Below are positions 44,559-58,201 of a DNA stretch of 64,000 bases, piece after piece. The stretch lies in contig NW_025408677.1 of NCBI RefSeq assembly GCF_020360975.1, forward strand, positions 1,550,001-1,614,000, in the 5' to 3' direction. Numbering within the stretch: the stretch's first letter is position 1; each line of letters opens with the position of its first letter. Origin of the DNA: Hirsutella rhossiliensis. Lineage: Eukaryota > Ascomycota > Sordariomycetes > Hypocreales > Ophiocordycipitaceae. The position numbers and the translations under genes are program-made. The notes below the pieces were generated by a model that did no database searches, had not been told where the DNA came from, and saw only the letters and a list, made by a program, of their open reading frames with translations.

Positions 44559-47500
44559 ACTAGTCTTTAAGGCGTAAACTTATTATTCTATTTTATTTAT
44601 ATAGCGACGAGTAGCTTTATAAAGCCGAGAATACTTAGAGGACGACGGTACTATTTAGAAAAAATAAAATCTAGGGATTTAATAATTAAAGTAGTAACTA
44701 CCTTAATAGCTAAAGTTAGGGACCTAATAAGGCGATAGACTTACTAGGAAATAAATAATTAGATAATGCCTTTACTAGTAGTAAAGGAAAAGTAATAAGC
44801 TAATACTAAAAAACCCTAAGCTCTTATTATTAGCCCTATAACCCTTAATACTAGCGACTTAGTTAAGAAACTATAATCCTTATATAATACTTTAAAAGAT
44901 ATAAATAACGATAATAGCGTAATCTAGACTATTTTAGAACCCTACTAAGACCTCTTACTTATATATATATTAATAATACTAATATAAGTACTAATAAAGG
45001 ATACCTTAATAACCTTAACCTTAGCTCTCCTTTATATAGTAGCTTATAGAGAACGCTTACCTTCCGCTAATAAATAAGAAAGTAAGTAATAAGATAGTTA
45101 TAATAAGATATCCTTTAACTCTAAAAACTCTAACTTTAAATTTCGTAACCTCGTAATTTATAGGTATACTATATCTAAAAACGCTAGCCGTTAAGAGGGA
45201 TTATCTAATCCTATTACTAGCGATATAAAGAAAATTAAGGTAGATATTAATAAGATTACTAATAAACTTAGAGATATACTTACTAGAAGCTAAGATAACC
45301 TTATAGGAAGACTCCGCTAACTATAACTCCTACTTATTAGTAAATTTAATAGTAAAAACGTAACTAAATTCCTTAAGAAGTTCGAATAAGAAATATATAT
45401 TAACCGTATTTATAATAAGGATAAAATAGACTAGCTCGAAGTCTATATCTCCTTTATATAAGCCCCTACTATTAAAGTTCTTATAGATAGACTTACCTAA
45501 GAAGAAGCGAAGAAAAGACTCCTTTAATACTACTACGTATATAATATTAAATAACTAAAAACTACTAACGACCGCTTAAACTATTATAATACTAAAAAGC
45601 CTAAGACTATTATAGAAGTTATAGAATAGCTTAGTCTCTACTTATACTTATAGTATAAGGTATAACTTAATAGCTAGGAAGAATCTATAGTTTAGTTATA
45701 CTTTATTTACTATATAATACCGAAGGAGCTTATTATTAACGTTATAAAGAGAAATAGGAAGATATCTAAAGTTATCTCGAAACTCTTATATAAAAGCCTT
45801 ATCTATATAATTAATAACTACTTAGTACCTTACTAGGATATTAAGCGATAAGATATAGTATTTAAAGTCTATAATTAAAAGCTTAAGAACCTAAGGAAAG
45901 ACTAGCTTTTTAGGGAAATTAATAAAGTAATAAAAGAAGCTGAATTTAATAAGGGCGAAGAAAAACTTCTTAAAGAGCTAAAGAAAATAGATAAGAAACC
46001 TAGATAGCCTATAAAGGAGATCTTAGACCTAATAAAAGCCTTTTAAGATATAAAGATTAACCTTACTCGCTAGTAAGAGTAGATATTTAACTAGCTTAAT
46101 AGGGAATAGAGATATATTAGTAGTAGAGGCTACTCTTTAAGTCGTAGATAAGGAGGTAGCGTAAATACTATCGGATTTTACTACCTATCTAATTAATATA
46201 TATAGTTTTAGGTTAATGCTTTTAACTAGCCTAGGAGATACTTTTATTATAGTAAAGAAGGATACTACCCCGATAAGTATAAGGTATACTCTTAGCACTA
46301 TAAGATCGGATTTATAATATATAAAGTAGTAAATAGGACTCTTTACCTTAAAAGAAAAGATAATAAAAGCGTAATTCCCTTAGTACTTACTAATAGGTTT
46401 TCTTAAATAGGTATATATATTTAAAGGCTTATTATATACTAGGTAGATATATAGCTAGACTCCTTTATATTACTACTTATAAAATAAGTTAAAGCTATAG
46501 TTATACTATCTTACTTAAATTAAGCTACTAGTAAAAGAGAATCTAGTTTCTTAGACTAGTTTTAAAGATATAGAAGCCTATATAAGTAGAAGTTAAGGAA
46601 TCTAAAAGTAAGCGATATAAAAAAAGAAGTAAGAAGGATATCGGTTATTATAATTACGAATAATATATAATAAAGTAATATATATAATTAGATAATTTAT
46701 ATAACTATAATAAGGATTAATACCTATAAAGGGAAAAGATAAAGAGTTAAAGAGGATATAGAGGAAATTAAGATAATAAGAATAATAAAAACTAGCCTAA
46801 AGATTATCCCTATATACTATAGATATAGAGTAGATCTAGATAAGAAGTTCGATAGACTTATAGATAAAATCGTCGGAGAAATTATATATAAAAGAATCCT
46901 AATCCCTTTAAATTACCTAATTAACTTTATTCCTTAACTAAGTAAGAGACTTAGTATAAGATATATAGATATAGCTTAAGGTATAGAAAACACTAAATTC
47001 TAAACCTTAGAGAAAGTAAAGAGTAATATAAGACCTTATAGAGCTATAATAACGGTTATAAAAGTAGCTAAAGATAATATAGAGAGTAGTTTACTCCTTC
47101 TTAAATATCTATAAGGAAAATTCGCGGTAGCTTTAGTATAAGTTAAAGAATAAGATAAAGAATACTAGGTTAAACTAATTAAGCTTACTTACCTTACTTA
47201 TAAAGAATTAGATTATAAGTACCTCGAAGTCTAATAAGTACTAAAGGAAGTTAGGTTTATAACTAATATAATTAGCGCAACGTAACTAGCCTAAGGACTA
47301 TTTAATTAATAAACTCTAAAGGAAATAAGACTAAAGAAAGACGAATTTATTATATAGGAAGTAGTACTCTTAATAAGATACTAAGAAATAACTTTAAAGG
47401 ACCTTATAGCGATTCCTATAATATATATAAATATAGTCCTTATACCTTTCCGCTTACTTAAGTATATATAAGACCTACCCTATATTTAAGTATAACTAAG

Positions 47501-50500
47501 TAGCTAGAAAGCTAAAGTTCTAAGCGCCTTAATCGATACTAGGTCTAAAGGAAACCTTATTATTAAAAGATATATAAATATATATAGGCTTAAAATCCTA
47601 CTAATAAGAGTATTAATAACGGTATATCCTAGGTCCCCTATAGATATAGTTAGGGAGGTAGAGACTAATCTTTATTTAAGTATAGCCTAGATATTAATCT
47701 ATCTTTATATTACGCTAAACGGAGTCTTAGTCCCCTTTATCTTAGATATACTATTTATTAGAGCCGCGCGTATATTATTTAATTATTCCTTAAGGAACGG
47801 GGATATATAGGTTAAATATTAAATCGGTACTATTTAAGTAGTTACGCTAGTAGTAGGAGCTATTAAATAAGAGCTTTTAGATAAGGTCGATATAGTAAAA
47901 TCCTTTTAAGCTACGACCTTAATAGTTAATAAAGATATATATAAAAGACTAAAGCTTAAGGAGGCTATATAGGAAACAGCTACCTAGCTCCTAAGAAAAT
48001 TTTTTTAGGCTTTAGTAATAAAAGTTAAAGAAGATAACCTAGGAGCTACTTAATAATTATAGAGAGAAACCCTTATAGATACCCCGATAGCTAAGATTCT
48101 TTTACTAAGAGGTAAGATCCTTAGTTATAGAAGGGGTGCTAACTAAGTGCCTAACCTAGCCTATACTAATATAAATAAGCCCTTAATAGTACTAGTATAA
48201 TAATAATTAATTATAGATAAAGGAGATAAAGCGATTCTAGCTATTAGATCTAAGATAGTAAAAGAGATTATTAAAGTTATAGTTATAGAGGCTATAAGAG
48301 AATTTAAGAAAAATATTATTAAAGCTAGAAAGAAGTTCTAAAAGATCTAGAAGGTTAAAGTTAAGATAGGGAGGAAACGACCTATTAGATTATATAATCT
48401 AAGAGTTAATACTCTCTTTAAAAGAAAAGTAGATAAGATTAACCTTATTAACGATACTTTATTAGATAGCTCGATACTAGAAGGGGACCCTAACTAAAAG
48501 AAGACTAAATAAAATACCGTTAAAGATAAGATATAGCCTAGACCCTACCTAGAACACTTAATAGGAAAATTCTTAAGTATATAAAAAGGAAAGCGGCTAA
48601 CGTAAGAAAGACTTAAAGTAATCTACGAATAATTTAAGGGCTTTCTTATAAAGGTAGAAATCCGGATCTTTAATAGTATTCTATTTAATAAGGAAGCAGC
48701 GTTATCTTAGGACTTTATAGAAAGAAGTAGAGTCGACCTAGCTATAGCCCTACTATAGGTTATTAAGATAATAGAATATAAGGCATAGTAAGTAGCCTTA
48801 ATCTTAATCCTAAAAGCGATAAAGTAGAAAGTTATTAATATCCTTAAAATTAAACTAGAAATAGGAGTCCTTAAAGAAAGGCATAGGCCTTATAAGAACC
48901 CTTTTTTCCTAGTAGTAAAGAAAGATAAAAGACTATACTTAATTAATTCCGCTATATATATAAATACTATTATAATAAGAGATACGAACCTACCGCTAAA
49001 TATAGATAAGTTTAGCGACTACTTCTTAATATATAAGATCCTTTCCCTCCTAGACTATTTTTTAGGCTATAATTAGATCCCTCTTAATATTAAAAGCTAT
49101 AGCTTAACGATATTCGTAATACTTATTAGCCTCTTATTTATATATATACTTCCTTAAGGGGCTACGAACTTAGTTAGCTAATTTATAAGGATAATATAAA
49201 GAATCCTATAAGACCTTATACTGAATATCTATAGGAATTTCCTTGATAATATAGGTATTAAGGGGCTTAATACAACGTATAATAATAAAGAGGTAGCGCT
49301 AAGAGCAAGGAGATTTATCTTTAAATACCTTATTAACCTTAATAAAGTCCTAGTTAACGTCGAACTCTTTAGTTATACGATTATAAGGGCTAAATCGAAA
49401 TTCTAATAGTAAGTAACTAAAGTTATTAGTTATATCTATAGAATAAATAAAAGGTGCCTTATAGAAGCTAAAGTTATTAAAATTAAGGAATAGATAAGAT
49501 ACTTTAATATAATATATATTAAAGCTTTCCTTAGTATTATAGGATACTATCGAATCTAAATTAAATAGTTCGCTATCTTAGTAAAACCCCTTATAGACCT
49601 ACTAAAGAAAGAAGTTTATTAGGAATAAGGAGATAAATAAATAAAAGTGATAGCTACCCTTAAGGAAGCTATTATTAATTTAGTCTTTCTAGTATCCCTT
49701 AACCTTAGCTTAGGAAGAGGAGATATTATTCTAATATATAATACTAGTTTACTTAGCTAGGGGGCAGTCTTAATATAAATCGTTAATAGAAAGAAGCGCC
49801 CTATAAGGTTTAAAAGTAAAACGTAGTTACTAGTAGAAACTAAATATAATATAATAAAGAGGGAGTATAGGGCTATATTAAGTACGCTTAAGAGACTAAG
49901 AATATACCTATATAGCCTATATTTTATCCTAGAAACTAATATATAAGTCCTAGTTAATTAACTAAAGGTGCCCTTAAAGACGTCCCTAAAGCTATAGTAA
50001 CTTACTAGATAAGCTATATTTTCCTCTTTAACTTTACTATACGATATATTAAAGGTAAGAAGAATAGTATAGCCGACGGACTCTTAAGAAAGCCAAAGGA
50101 CCTTCTAACGTATTAAATAGGGAAATAAAAGGCAATATTAAAGAATTTATAGACTTTTACTTAAATATAGTATAAATAACTAAGCTATAAAAGGACTACT
50201 TAAAGGAATCGAGGATAGTTATAGACTTCCTTTAAATATTAAAACAGCCGGAGGGCCTTTCTAAATAAGACTATAGGAAGTTATATCTAAAGAGTCTAAA
50301 TTTCTATATTAAAGATTAGAAGCTTTAGTAACTCCCTAAAAAGGAAGAAAGGGGACCTATACTAGTCGTAGATAACCTAAAAGAATAGAAAAAGATTATC
50401 GTAAAGTACTACGCGTAAATAGGATATAAAGGATAATAAGTTATATATATATTTATAAAGGATAGGTATTAGTAGGCTAGCCTTTAAAACGATATTTATA

Positions 50501-52030
50501 GTATAATCTCTTCTTATAAAGAATACTAATACTTTACGACTAAGAGACCCTAGGAAGTTATAACCGCGACCGCGCTTAGCTACCCTATAAGTAAGATTTA
50601 CTTTAATAGCTAGTATATACTATCTAATTATAGGTATTTATACCTTATAGAAGTATAACACGACCTTACTAAGTAAGTAGAAGTAACCCTAGTTAAAGAA
50701 ATTACCGCGGGAGCTATAACTAAATTTATACTCTTTATTATTTATAGGTTAGTATAATACTATACGCTATAATTAATAGAGGGCTTAAAATAAAGAAAGA
50801 CTTTAAGTATATCCTAGAGGATATAGGTATTAAAGTTATTTAAACTTTAGTATATAATCTAAAGGTAAACGCGGTAGTAGAATAAGGGCACTAAAGGTTA
50901 ATAATAGTACTTATAAAAATAGTAAAGAAAAAGGGTAAGTAGATTAAATACCTTAACTAAGTAATCCTTATAAACTAAATAGTAGTTAAAGAGTCTTATA
51001 GAATATTAGCTTTCTACCTACTATATAAATAGGAACTAGTACTACCTCTTAAGGTAGAATACCTAACTTAGCGACTAATTAACTAAGATAAAGTAAAGAT
51101 AAGAAAAGAATTATTTAAAGTATAAGTATAAGTTTTAAAAAGGAAAGAAAAAGATATAAAAGAAGCTAAGAAAAAAGTAATAAGATATTAAAATTAATTA
51201 ATAAAGAGGACGGATAAAGCTAATAAGTATATAATAAGGAAAGAAAGCTTATAACTTAAAGACTTTATCTTACTATTTAATATAAGATAATTAAATAATC
51301 TAAGGAGGTAAGCTAAGTATTAGATAAGGTAGAACGGTCCCTTTTAAGTAGTATCGCGCTTAAAGTAGTCTAAGGTATATAAGATTAAGACTCTAGATAA
51401 AATCGTACTTAATAAGATAATCCTAGGAGAGTATTTAAAGAAGTTTAAAAAGGATAAGAAAGGTTAATAGTGCTCTACTAAGGACGACTAGTTACTCTAA
51501 GATAGGATTACTCTTAATAAGAGGAAGAAGGAAAAAATAATAAATAAAGTAGATAATTTACTACTCCTACTAAGTAGAGAAGCCTTAGATTAAATAGTAC
51601 TATAGTTATAACGACTCCTTAATAAACCTTAGAAGGATTAAAGCTAGGAAAAGAAAGAAGAGCGACTATAAATACTTAAGAAAGGCCTAAGGTATACGAT
51701 CGAGGTTTAGCTACTATAACTTAGTAAAGTAAAAAAGGATCTTTATATAGGAGCCTTAAAGACGCTAATTTAATAAGAAAAAGAAAAGGTAAAAAGGAGC
51801 TAGGGAGGAAAAAGCAGTAAAGATAAAAATCTATAATTATTATAAGAAGTATACTAGAACCTAACTAGTAACTAAGCTACTATCTAACTATTTAATCGAA
51901 GGACGACTATAATAGCTAAGATATTTATAAGCGCTCTACCTACTACCTTATCGTTTTAAATTTTCTACCTAAGGCTCCTTAAGTAGATAAAGATAATATT
52001 TCCTACCCTTCCTTAATAATAACTTACCCT

Positions 52031-52473
52031 TCTCGCGAAGAGAGATATAAGAAGTGCATATAAAATACACGAAGGTAAAAGTAGAAGTAAGGGGTCGGAT
52101 AGGCAGGGCAGAGATATTTAAATCTTACGGGGGTAGCAATTATAGTAGGGGAGTAATTATTATATTGCCTTAATTCTCCTTCTTTCCTCTATCTAACCCC
52201 CTCTTTATACCCGTCTAGTATCTTAATTAATAAAGAAGATCCTGCTTAAAGAAGCTACTAATATCCCTTTAACTACCGAGCTTTTTACCGGTTTTTCTCC
52301 TCCTTTCTAGCCGTTGCCGGCATATCCGTCTTATCTCTCGCTACCTCTATAGGAAGCTATCGCTACTTCTACTTCCCCTTATGCCCCTACCCTCCTCTCT
52401 GCACCTCCTTTTAGCTCCTTCCTTAAAACCTGTTTTTTAGCTTCCTAGGTCCCTCGTACTAAGGGATATCTCT
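52031..52473 (-). repeat. Copia copy 2, left (3') LTR, inner end deleted
   Basis: Aligns with 57,721 to about 58,163, then changes abruptly after GGGATATCTCTCG, lacking the last roughly 25-30 bp of the LTR and some adjacent internal sequence present in copy 1. This suggests a small deletion spanning the LTR/internal junction (the polypurine side). Confidence 0.75.
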
Positions 52474-55400
52474 CGAGGAAAGTAGGGGCCCTTTTAGGTC
52501 CCTAGGCTCTTTTAGACCTACTTAAGGAAAAGGGGCCTAAAGAGGGGAAAGTCCTATAAGAAAGGGGGCCTTCTTAGAAGGGAAAAACCTAACTAAAATA
52601 GGGGGCCCTCTAAAGGGAAAAACCTCTTCCTTTTCTTCGGCTATAGACGTTACCTTCTTATACGTACTATTAGCTCCTCTCGTAGACTCTTAAGGCGGGC
52701 CTCTAAGGATAGCTTTTCTCGAACGTCTTCTAGCCCTATTTACTATAAAAAGACAGCTAGCTTCTACTTCGGCAGGGGCTTCGTAAGACCGTCGGCTTTT
52801 ATCGATGCCGTTAGAACCTAACGGACGGAAATAAGTCCCCTTTAGACCTCTTAGCGTAACTAATACTAGTAGATATCGATATACCGTGGCTAGGTCGACA
52901 GCTTACTATTTTCCTCTATAAGAATTTATATAGTCTGCGTGTTATCGTATTCTATAGCTAACGGGGACGGAATTTATAGTCGTAACGATATTAGTAGCCG
53001 GCTAAGGAAAATCGCTTTTTTTAACGCTTCTAAAAGAGCTAGTAGCTCTGCCTCTATACTCGAAGTTATAACGGTAGCCTGCTTCGAAGCTCTCTAAGCA
53101 ATAGTTCCTCTAAAAAGGGATATAATATACCCCTATAAGCTCTTTCTATCTAAGGAATTGTCTATAAAGGACGAATCGCTTGAATAGAGGAAGATTTCGG
53201 TAGCTAATTTCTTCCTTTCCTGCCCTCTTAGGCGTAGACTATATAATCTTATTAAATAGAGATAAAGGATAGCTCTATCTACTGCTTCTTAATGCCTAGG
53301 GCTAGGATTCTAGTTATACCTAGCTAGCCGGGAGACCGTAAAAGAGATATCCGGTCTAGTAGAAATAGCTAAAAAAAGCAGGGAGCCTACCTTCTATTAA
53401 TATTAGCGTTTCTCTTGCTCCCTAGCTTAAAAGGACGGATTAAGCAAAAGCTCTTCGTCTAATATAGGCGTAGAGGGAAGCTTCTTATTAAGGGTATTAG
53501 GGAGGAATTTATAAGCGACCTTATCGATATAGGCGTCCTAGGTAAGCTAGATAGTCCGTTAGGACCTATTCTAAAGGATTCGTATCCCTAGGAACCACTT
53601 TAGCTCCCCTAGCTTAGTTATCTTATACCTTTATTATAGGCCTCGTATAGCCTCCCTAGCAGCAGCTTCTTCCTCTTTTAGGTAGGCCTAGATAATGTTA
53701 TCGACGTAGAAGAAGACCGTGATTTTACCCTTCTATATTATACACGGTTCCTAAGGGACTTTCTTAAAGCCTAGGGCTTCGAGGGAACCTATTAAATGCT
53801 ATTGCTAAAGAAGGGGTAATCTTCGTAGTCCGTATAGAGCTTTCCTAAGCCGTAGAACCTTTCCTAGCTATTAGAAGCCTAGTAGAAGGCGTATATAGAT
53901 AACTTCTTCTTCCTTAAGTAGGCAGTTAATAAAGGCGTTAACTATATCTATCTAATTAAGTTCGAGGTCGAATTCTACTACTATAGCTATAAGGGTCCGA
54001 AAAGACATCCTAGCTAGGGTAGTTGCCCTAGTAGGAAGATCCCCTTTTTCCTACTAGTTCCTATATATAACTAGCCGGGCTTTATACTTTTAAAGGAAGC
54101 CGTGTTTATTAGTCTTATAGATAAAGACCTACTTATAGCTAAGGACCTATTTTCCTCTTGCTTTTTCCTTAAGGACCTCTTTAAAAGACCCTATCTCTTT
54201 ATATAAGGCTAGGTGGTCTTTCTAGGCCTAGAAAAACTAGTCTCTAAAGGGGTGTTTTTCTAGCTGCTTCTAGTTTGCTAGTAGGTCCGGGAGGTCTCTT
54301 TTATATACCTTCCTTGCTAATAGCTATAGCTTAAAGAGCCGGCCTGCTATAAACGCTCCGTGGGAACCGTCTTCTATTAGCGTTAGGTAGAAGTCGGAAA
54401 AACGATCGAAATAGGGGAGAAACTAATCTTCTTTCGTTTCGGGCCCTATACCTTCCTTTGCTTCTTAAAGCAGGGATAAAAAGGCAGCCGGGTAATCCTT
54501 CGAGAGAGGTGCCTTTCCTACCCCCTTAGGGTTCGAGACGGGAAGACTAACTAAAAAAGCTACTTCTAGATCTTCTTCTTATTCCGTAAGAGGAGGCGTA
54601 GGGAGGTAAGCGTATTCTAGCTCTACCGCTTTCCTATAGTCTCCTTCTTCGTCTAGATCATTTAATCTAGCAGCTTCCTCTTCTTCTTCTTCGAAGTTAG
54701 CGTTATCCTCGACTACTTCGACGTCGGTTTCTTCTTCCGTTTCCTCGTCTAGGACCTCTTTTTAAGACTGTTAGGAAGGGGGGATTTAAATCTTCTAAAT
54801 TAGCTAACGTTAAGAGAGTAAGAGGGGCTGTTAATCCCTCTTTCCGTCGAAGAAGCTAGATTCGTCGAAAATTATATCCCTAGTCGAAATAACCTTCTAT
54901 AGAAAAGGAATCTAGATCCGGAAGATATTCGTAGAATTATAACCGACGAGGTAACTAATAAAGGCTCTAGGATTAAGCTTTCTTTTCTTCTTCCTTTTTA
55001 GCTATATATCGGCAGTTATAGCGTATGCCTTATAGCTATAGGCACGAAGGTAGGCTAGCGAGGCCCTCTTCTTCGTAAAGAGCTTAAGGGGGGATATCTA
55101 GTCTATTCCTTAGGTCCTTAGGGTCCGGTTCCGAAGGTAATAGGCGGTCTTAACGACTTCCCTCTAAAGGTTATAGGGAAGCCTCGCAGTAAGTCTTATC
55201 GTACGGGCCCTTTCTATTATAGCACCCCCTAATCTTTCTGCCCCTCTATTCTAGGCCTAGGTATTCGGTGCTAACGGGAGGGGTAAAATGCCCCTTTTTC
55301 GAAGCTAATTTATAATATCCTTCGTAAATAGCTCTCTATTAGACCGTATCTTCTTTACCTTATAGCCGAAGTAGGATTTTATCTAGTTAACGAAGTCCTA

Positions 55401-57720
55401 GAGGGTAGACTAGTTATACTTACTTAGGTAGGTCCGTAAGAAATAAGGGAAAACTATCCCTAAAAAAGCGTCTATAAAAAACATTACCCTAACGAAGCTT
55501 TCCTAATCCCTAGAGACGTCGGTCTAGTCGACCTAAATTTCCTTACACGGCTGGTCCGGCCGTAAAGGCGTTCGTCTAGAAATTCGTCTCCTAGTCTTTC
55601 CTTAGCCGTAGTGTTCGTATTCGACGGTCTTTAGGCCCCTTATTCGTACGCCCTATTATTAGCCTAGCTTATGCAAAGCTAGGGGGCCCGGGTGACTAAG
55701 TCGTACGTGCTAAAGAATGCCGTCTCCTTAGGCTGCTAGAAGAGGGTCTTTTATAGTAGACCTATTCCTCCTAGTAGGGAAAGCTAACTTCTCGAGTATT
55801 TCCTTTCTATAAATAGGTTAGAATTCGAGAACGAATTAACCGAATTTCTCCTCGATAAGCCTAATAGTCTAATTCTTCTAGACTAGCCTCGTAGGCTTAG
55901 ACGTCGTATCCTAGAAGATTCCTTCCTCTCGAAGAAGGCGGAAGGAAATCAGGCTCGTTAAAAATCAAGGGTAAAAAGCTACCCTTTTTCTTCGAAGAAT
56001 TCGCATAGATCCGTTAGGTAATTTTATTGTAAAATTCACCCTTCCGTATCCTTCTATCCGTATAGTTAATTCCCCGGCAATAAGATATTCCCTTTATGCC
56101 TTCTTAAAGGACCGGAATCGTAAGAGTATATTATAGATATCAAGGGAAGTACTAGAGTTAAGGATAGCTGATTTTCGTAGGGGATAGTCGGAGGGTCCTA
56201 ACGGTTAGTCTTACTAATCCGTGAGGAAGATAAATGCCGGATTTGCTATACTAACGATTTTTCCTTAAATTTACGGCTCGAATAAGGGCAGCGGCGTTAG
56301 TTACTATTTCTTAGTAACCCGAATCTCGTCTATTTTCTTCTATAACGAGGGGTCCTCCTTAAGAGACTATTATACTATTTCTCGTAGCCTCTTTAAAGGG
56401 TTAATTCCTTTAGGTCGGTTTTCCTCGAAGACCTGCTAGCAGTCTTCCAGCCGATAGGGCTTTTTGCACGCTTAGTAGGTAGGTCGATTCCTCCTCGTAC
56501 GTTGTTTCTTCGAGGAATCCTCGTCCTGGTCCGGAAGGTCTGCTTAAAAACCCCCCCTTTTTACCCCTTATTGCTAATTTTAACGAAGAGGTTCGATTTC
56601 GACTAGTTCCCTGATTTTTCGACTAACGGACTAAAAGGTCTATTAGGGGACTAGTCGGGCCGGTCTAACTAACGGGACCGGGGCCGGGCCCGGAGCAAGA
56701 TACGGAGCCGGGGCCGGGCCTAGGGCCGCAGCTATAGTTAACGACGGCGTTAAGGCTCTTAAGGGAGGAGGAGCCGGAGGGGCAATAGCCGTAGTAGTAG
56801 CAGCGGGAACCGCAGCAATAGGGGCTGTAGCAGCTGCAGGGGCAGTAGGTCGAGCCGTCTAAGTCGAGAGCTAGCCACGAAGGAATAAGACTGCTTACTA
56901 TTATACTCTAGCAGCCTCTTCGTCTAGTTCCTAGCTAGCTTCTCGAAAGATAGTCGAGTAACCGTTACTAATAGGCTTTATTAGCAGAGATATATCCCAT
57001 AGCTACTAGCCGGAAAGAGCTTCTATAAGGAAGTATTAGTTAGCTTCCTCGAGGATCTCTTCCTACTTAGCTAGCCACGAAGAAGCTAGCAGGTTCCTAG
57101 TAGAAAAGGCTCCTAGGTATACCGTATAGGTCTTCCTAATACGGTTAGTTATATACCCTCTCGAGGGAGCTGTCGAGGTCTCGAGCTTTAAAAGCCACTG
57201 CCTAGGAGTCTCTTCTTCTCGAAGAGAGATTAGCTTTACGGCACTAACGGATTCCGTTATCGCCGTACGAGCAGCCGTTAGTAGCTTCGTTTCGTAGAGG
57301 TATTGCTTCCGGTGACTCTCGTAGTCGCCTAAGGCAGCAGAAAAAGCTCTCTATTATATAGAGGTTAGCTCGGAGAAGAGGGTAGCTCCCTCTATAAAGT
57401 CCGTCGCCCTAGGACGAAGAGGGGGCTCGAGAGGGTCCTGCTTATTAAAGAAGACTAAATTATAGATAGTTCTATCTATACGAGCCCGTAGCTCCTTTAC
57501 CTATTTATCCTAATCTTAGGGCTCTATAAGAATCGTCCTACGGACCGTAGGGACGGTAGAGGAGTCGGTTTTCGTTATCGTTATAGGGAAAGGTAGAAAA
57601 GTCGGTTAAAAATCGGCTTTTCTAGTAAGAGGGGTAAAAGGAAGCTACGAGGGATATAAGTAAGGTGCCTTTTATAGTAGCCGGAAGGTATAGGAATACT
57701 ATTCCTCCCGGGCTTATAAC

Positions 57721-58196
57721 TCTCGCGAAGAGAGATACGAGAAGTATATATAAAATGCACGAAGGTAAAAGTAAAAGTAAGGGGTCGGACAGGCAGGGCA
57801 GAGATATTTAAATCTTACGGGGGCAGTAATTATAGTAGGGGAGTAATTGTTATATTGCCTTAATTCTCTTTCTTTCCTCTATCTAACCCCCTCTTTATAC
57901 CCGTCTAGCATCTTAATTAATAAAGAAGATCCTGCTTAAAGAAGCTACTAATATCCCTTTAACTACCGAGCTTTTTGCCGGTTTTTCTCCTCCTTTCTAG
58001 CCGTTGCCGGTATATCCGTCTTATCTCTCGCCACCTCTATAGGAAGCTATCGCTACTTCTGCTTCCCCTTATGCCCCTACCCTCCTCTCTGCACCTCCTT
58101 TTAGCTCCTTCCTTAAAACCTGTTTTTTAGATTCCTAGGTCCCTTGTACTAAGGGATATCTCCGAGAACTACGAAATTAAGCTACGCTTCGCGATA
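57721..58196 (-). repeat. Copia copy 2, right (5') LTR
   Basis: 476 bp, starts TCTCGCGAAG and ends GCTTCGCGATA; the most complete LTR of this family in the window. Followed directly by the ACCCT duplication. Confidence 0.88.
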
Positions 58197-58201
58197 ACCC
58201 T

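Larger units (their letters stand above)
52031..58196 (-). mobile_element. Ty1/copia LTR retrotransposon, copy 2 (best preserved)
   Basis: Bounded by LTRs 52,031 to about 52,473 and 57,721-58,196, with a 5-bp target duplication ACCCT (52,026-52,030; 58,197-58,201). The outer ends are near-perfect inverted repeats (TCTCGCGAAG...CTTCGCGATA). Minus-strand bases 53,723-53,691 read ITVFFYVDNII, the copia RT YVDD block with the second Asp changed to Asn. RT near the left LTR gives the copia order gag-protease-integrase-RT from right to left. It keeps many CpG and some CA/TG sites, so it is less RIPed than copies 1 and 3, but its frames are broken. A Pro/Gly/Ala-coding low-complexity segment lies at about 56,690-56,860. 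Confidence 0.9.
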
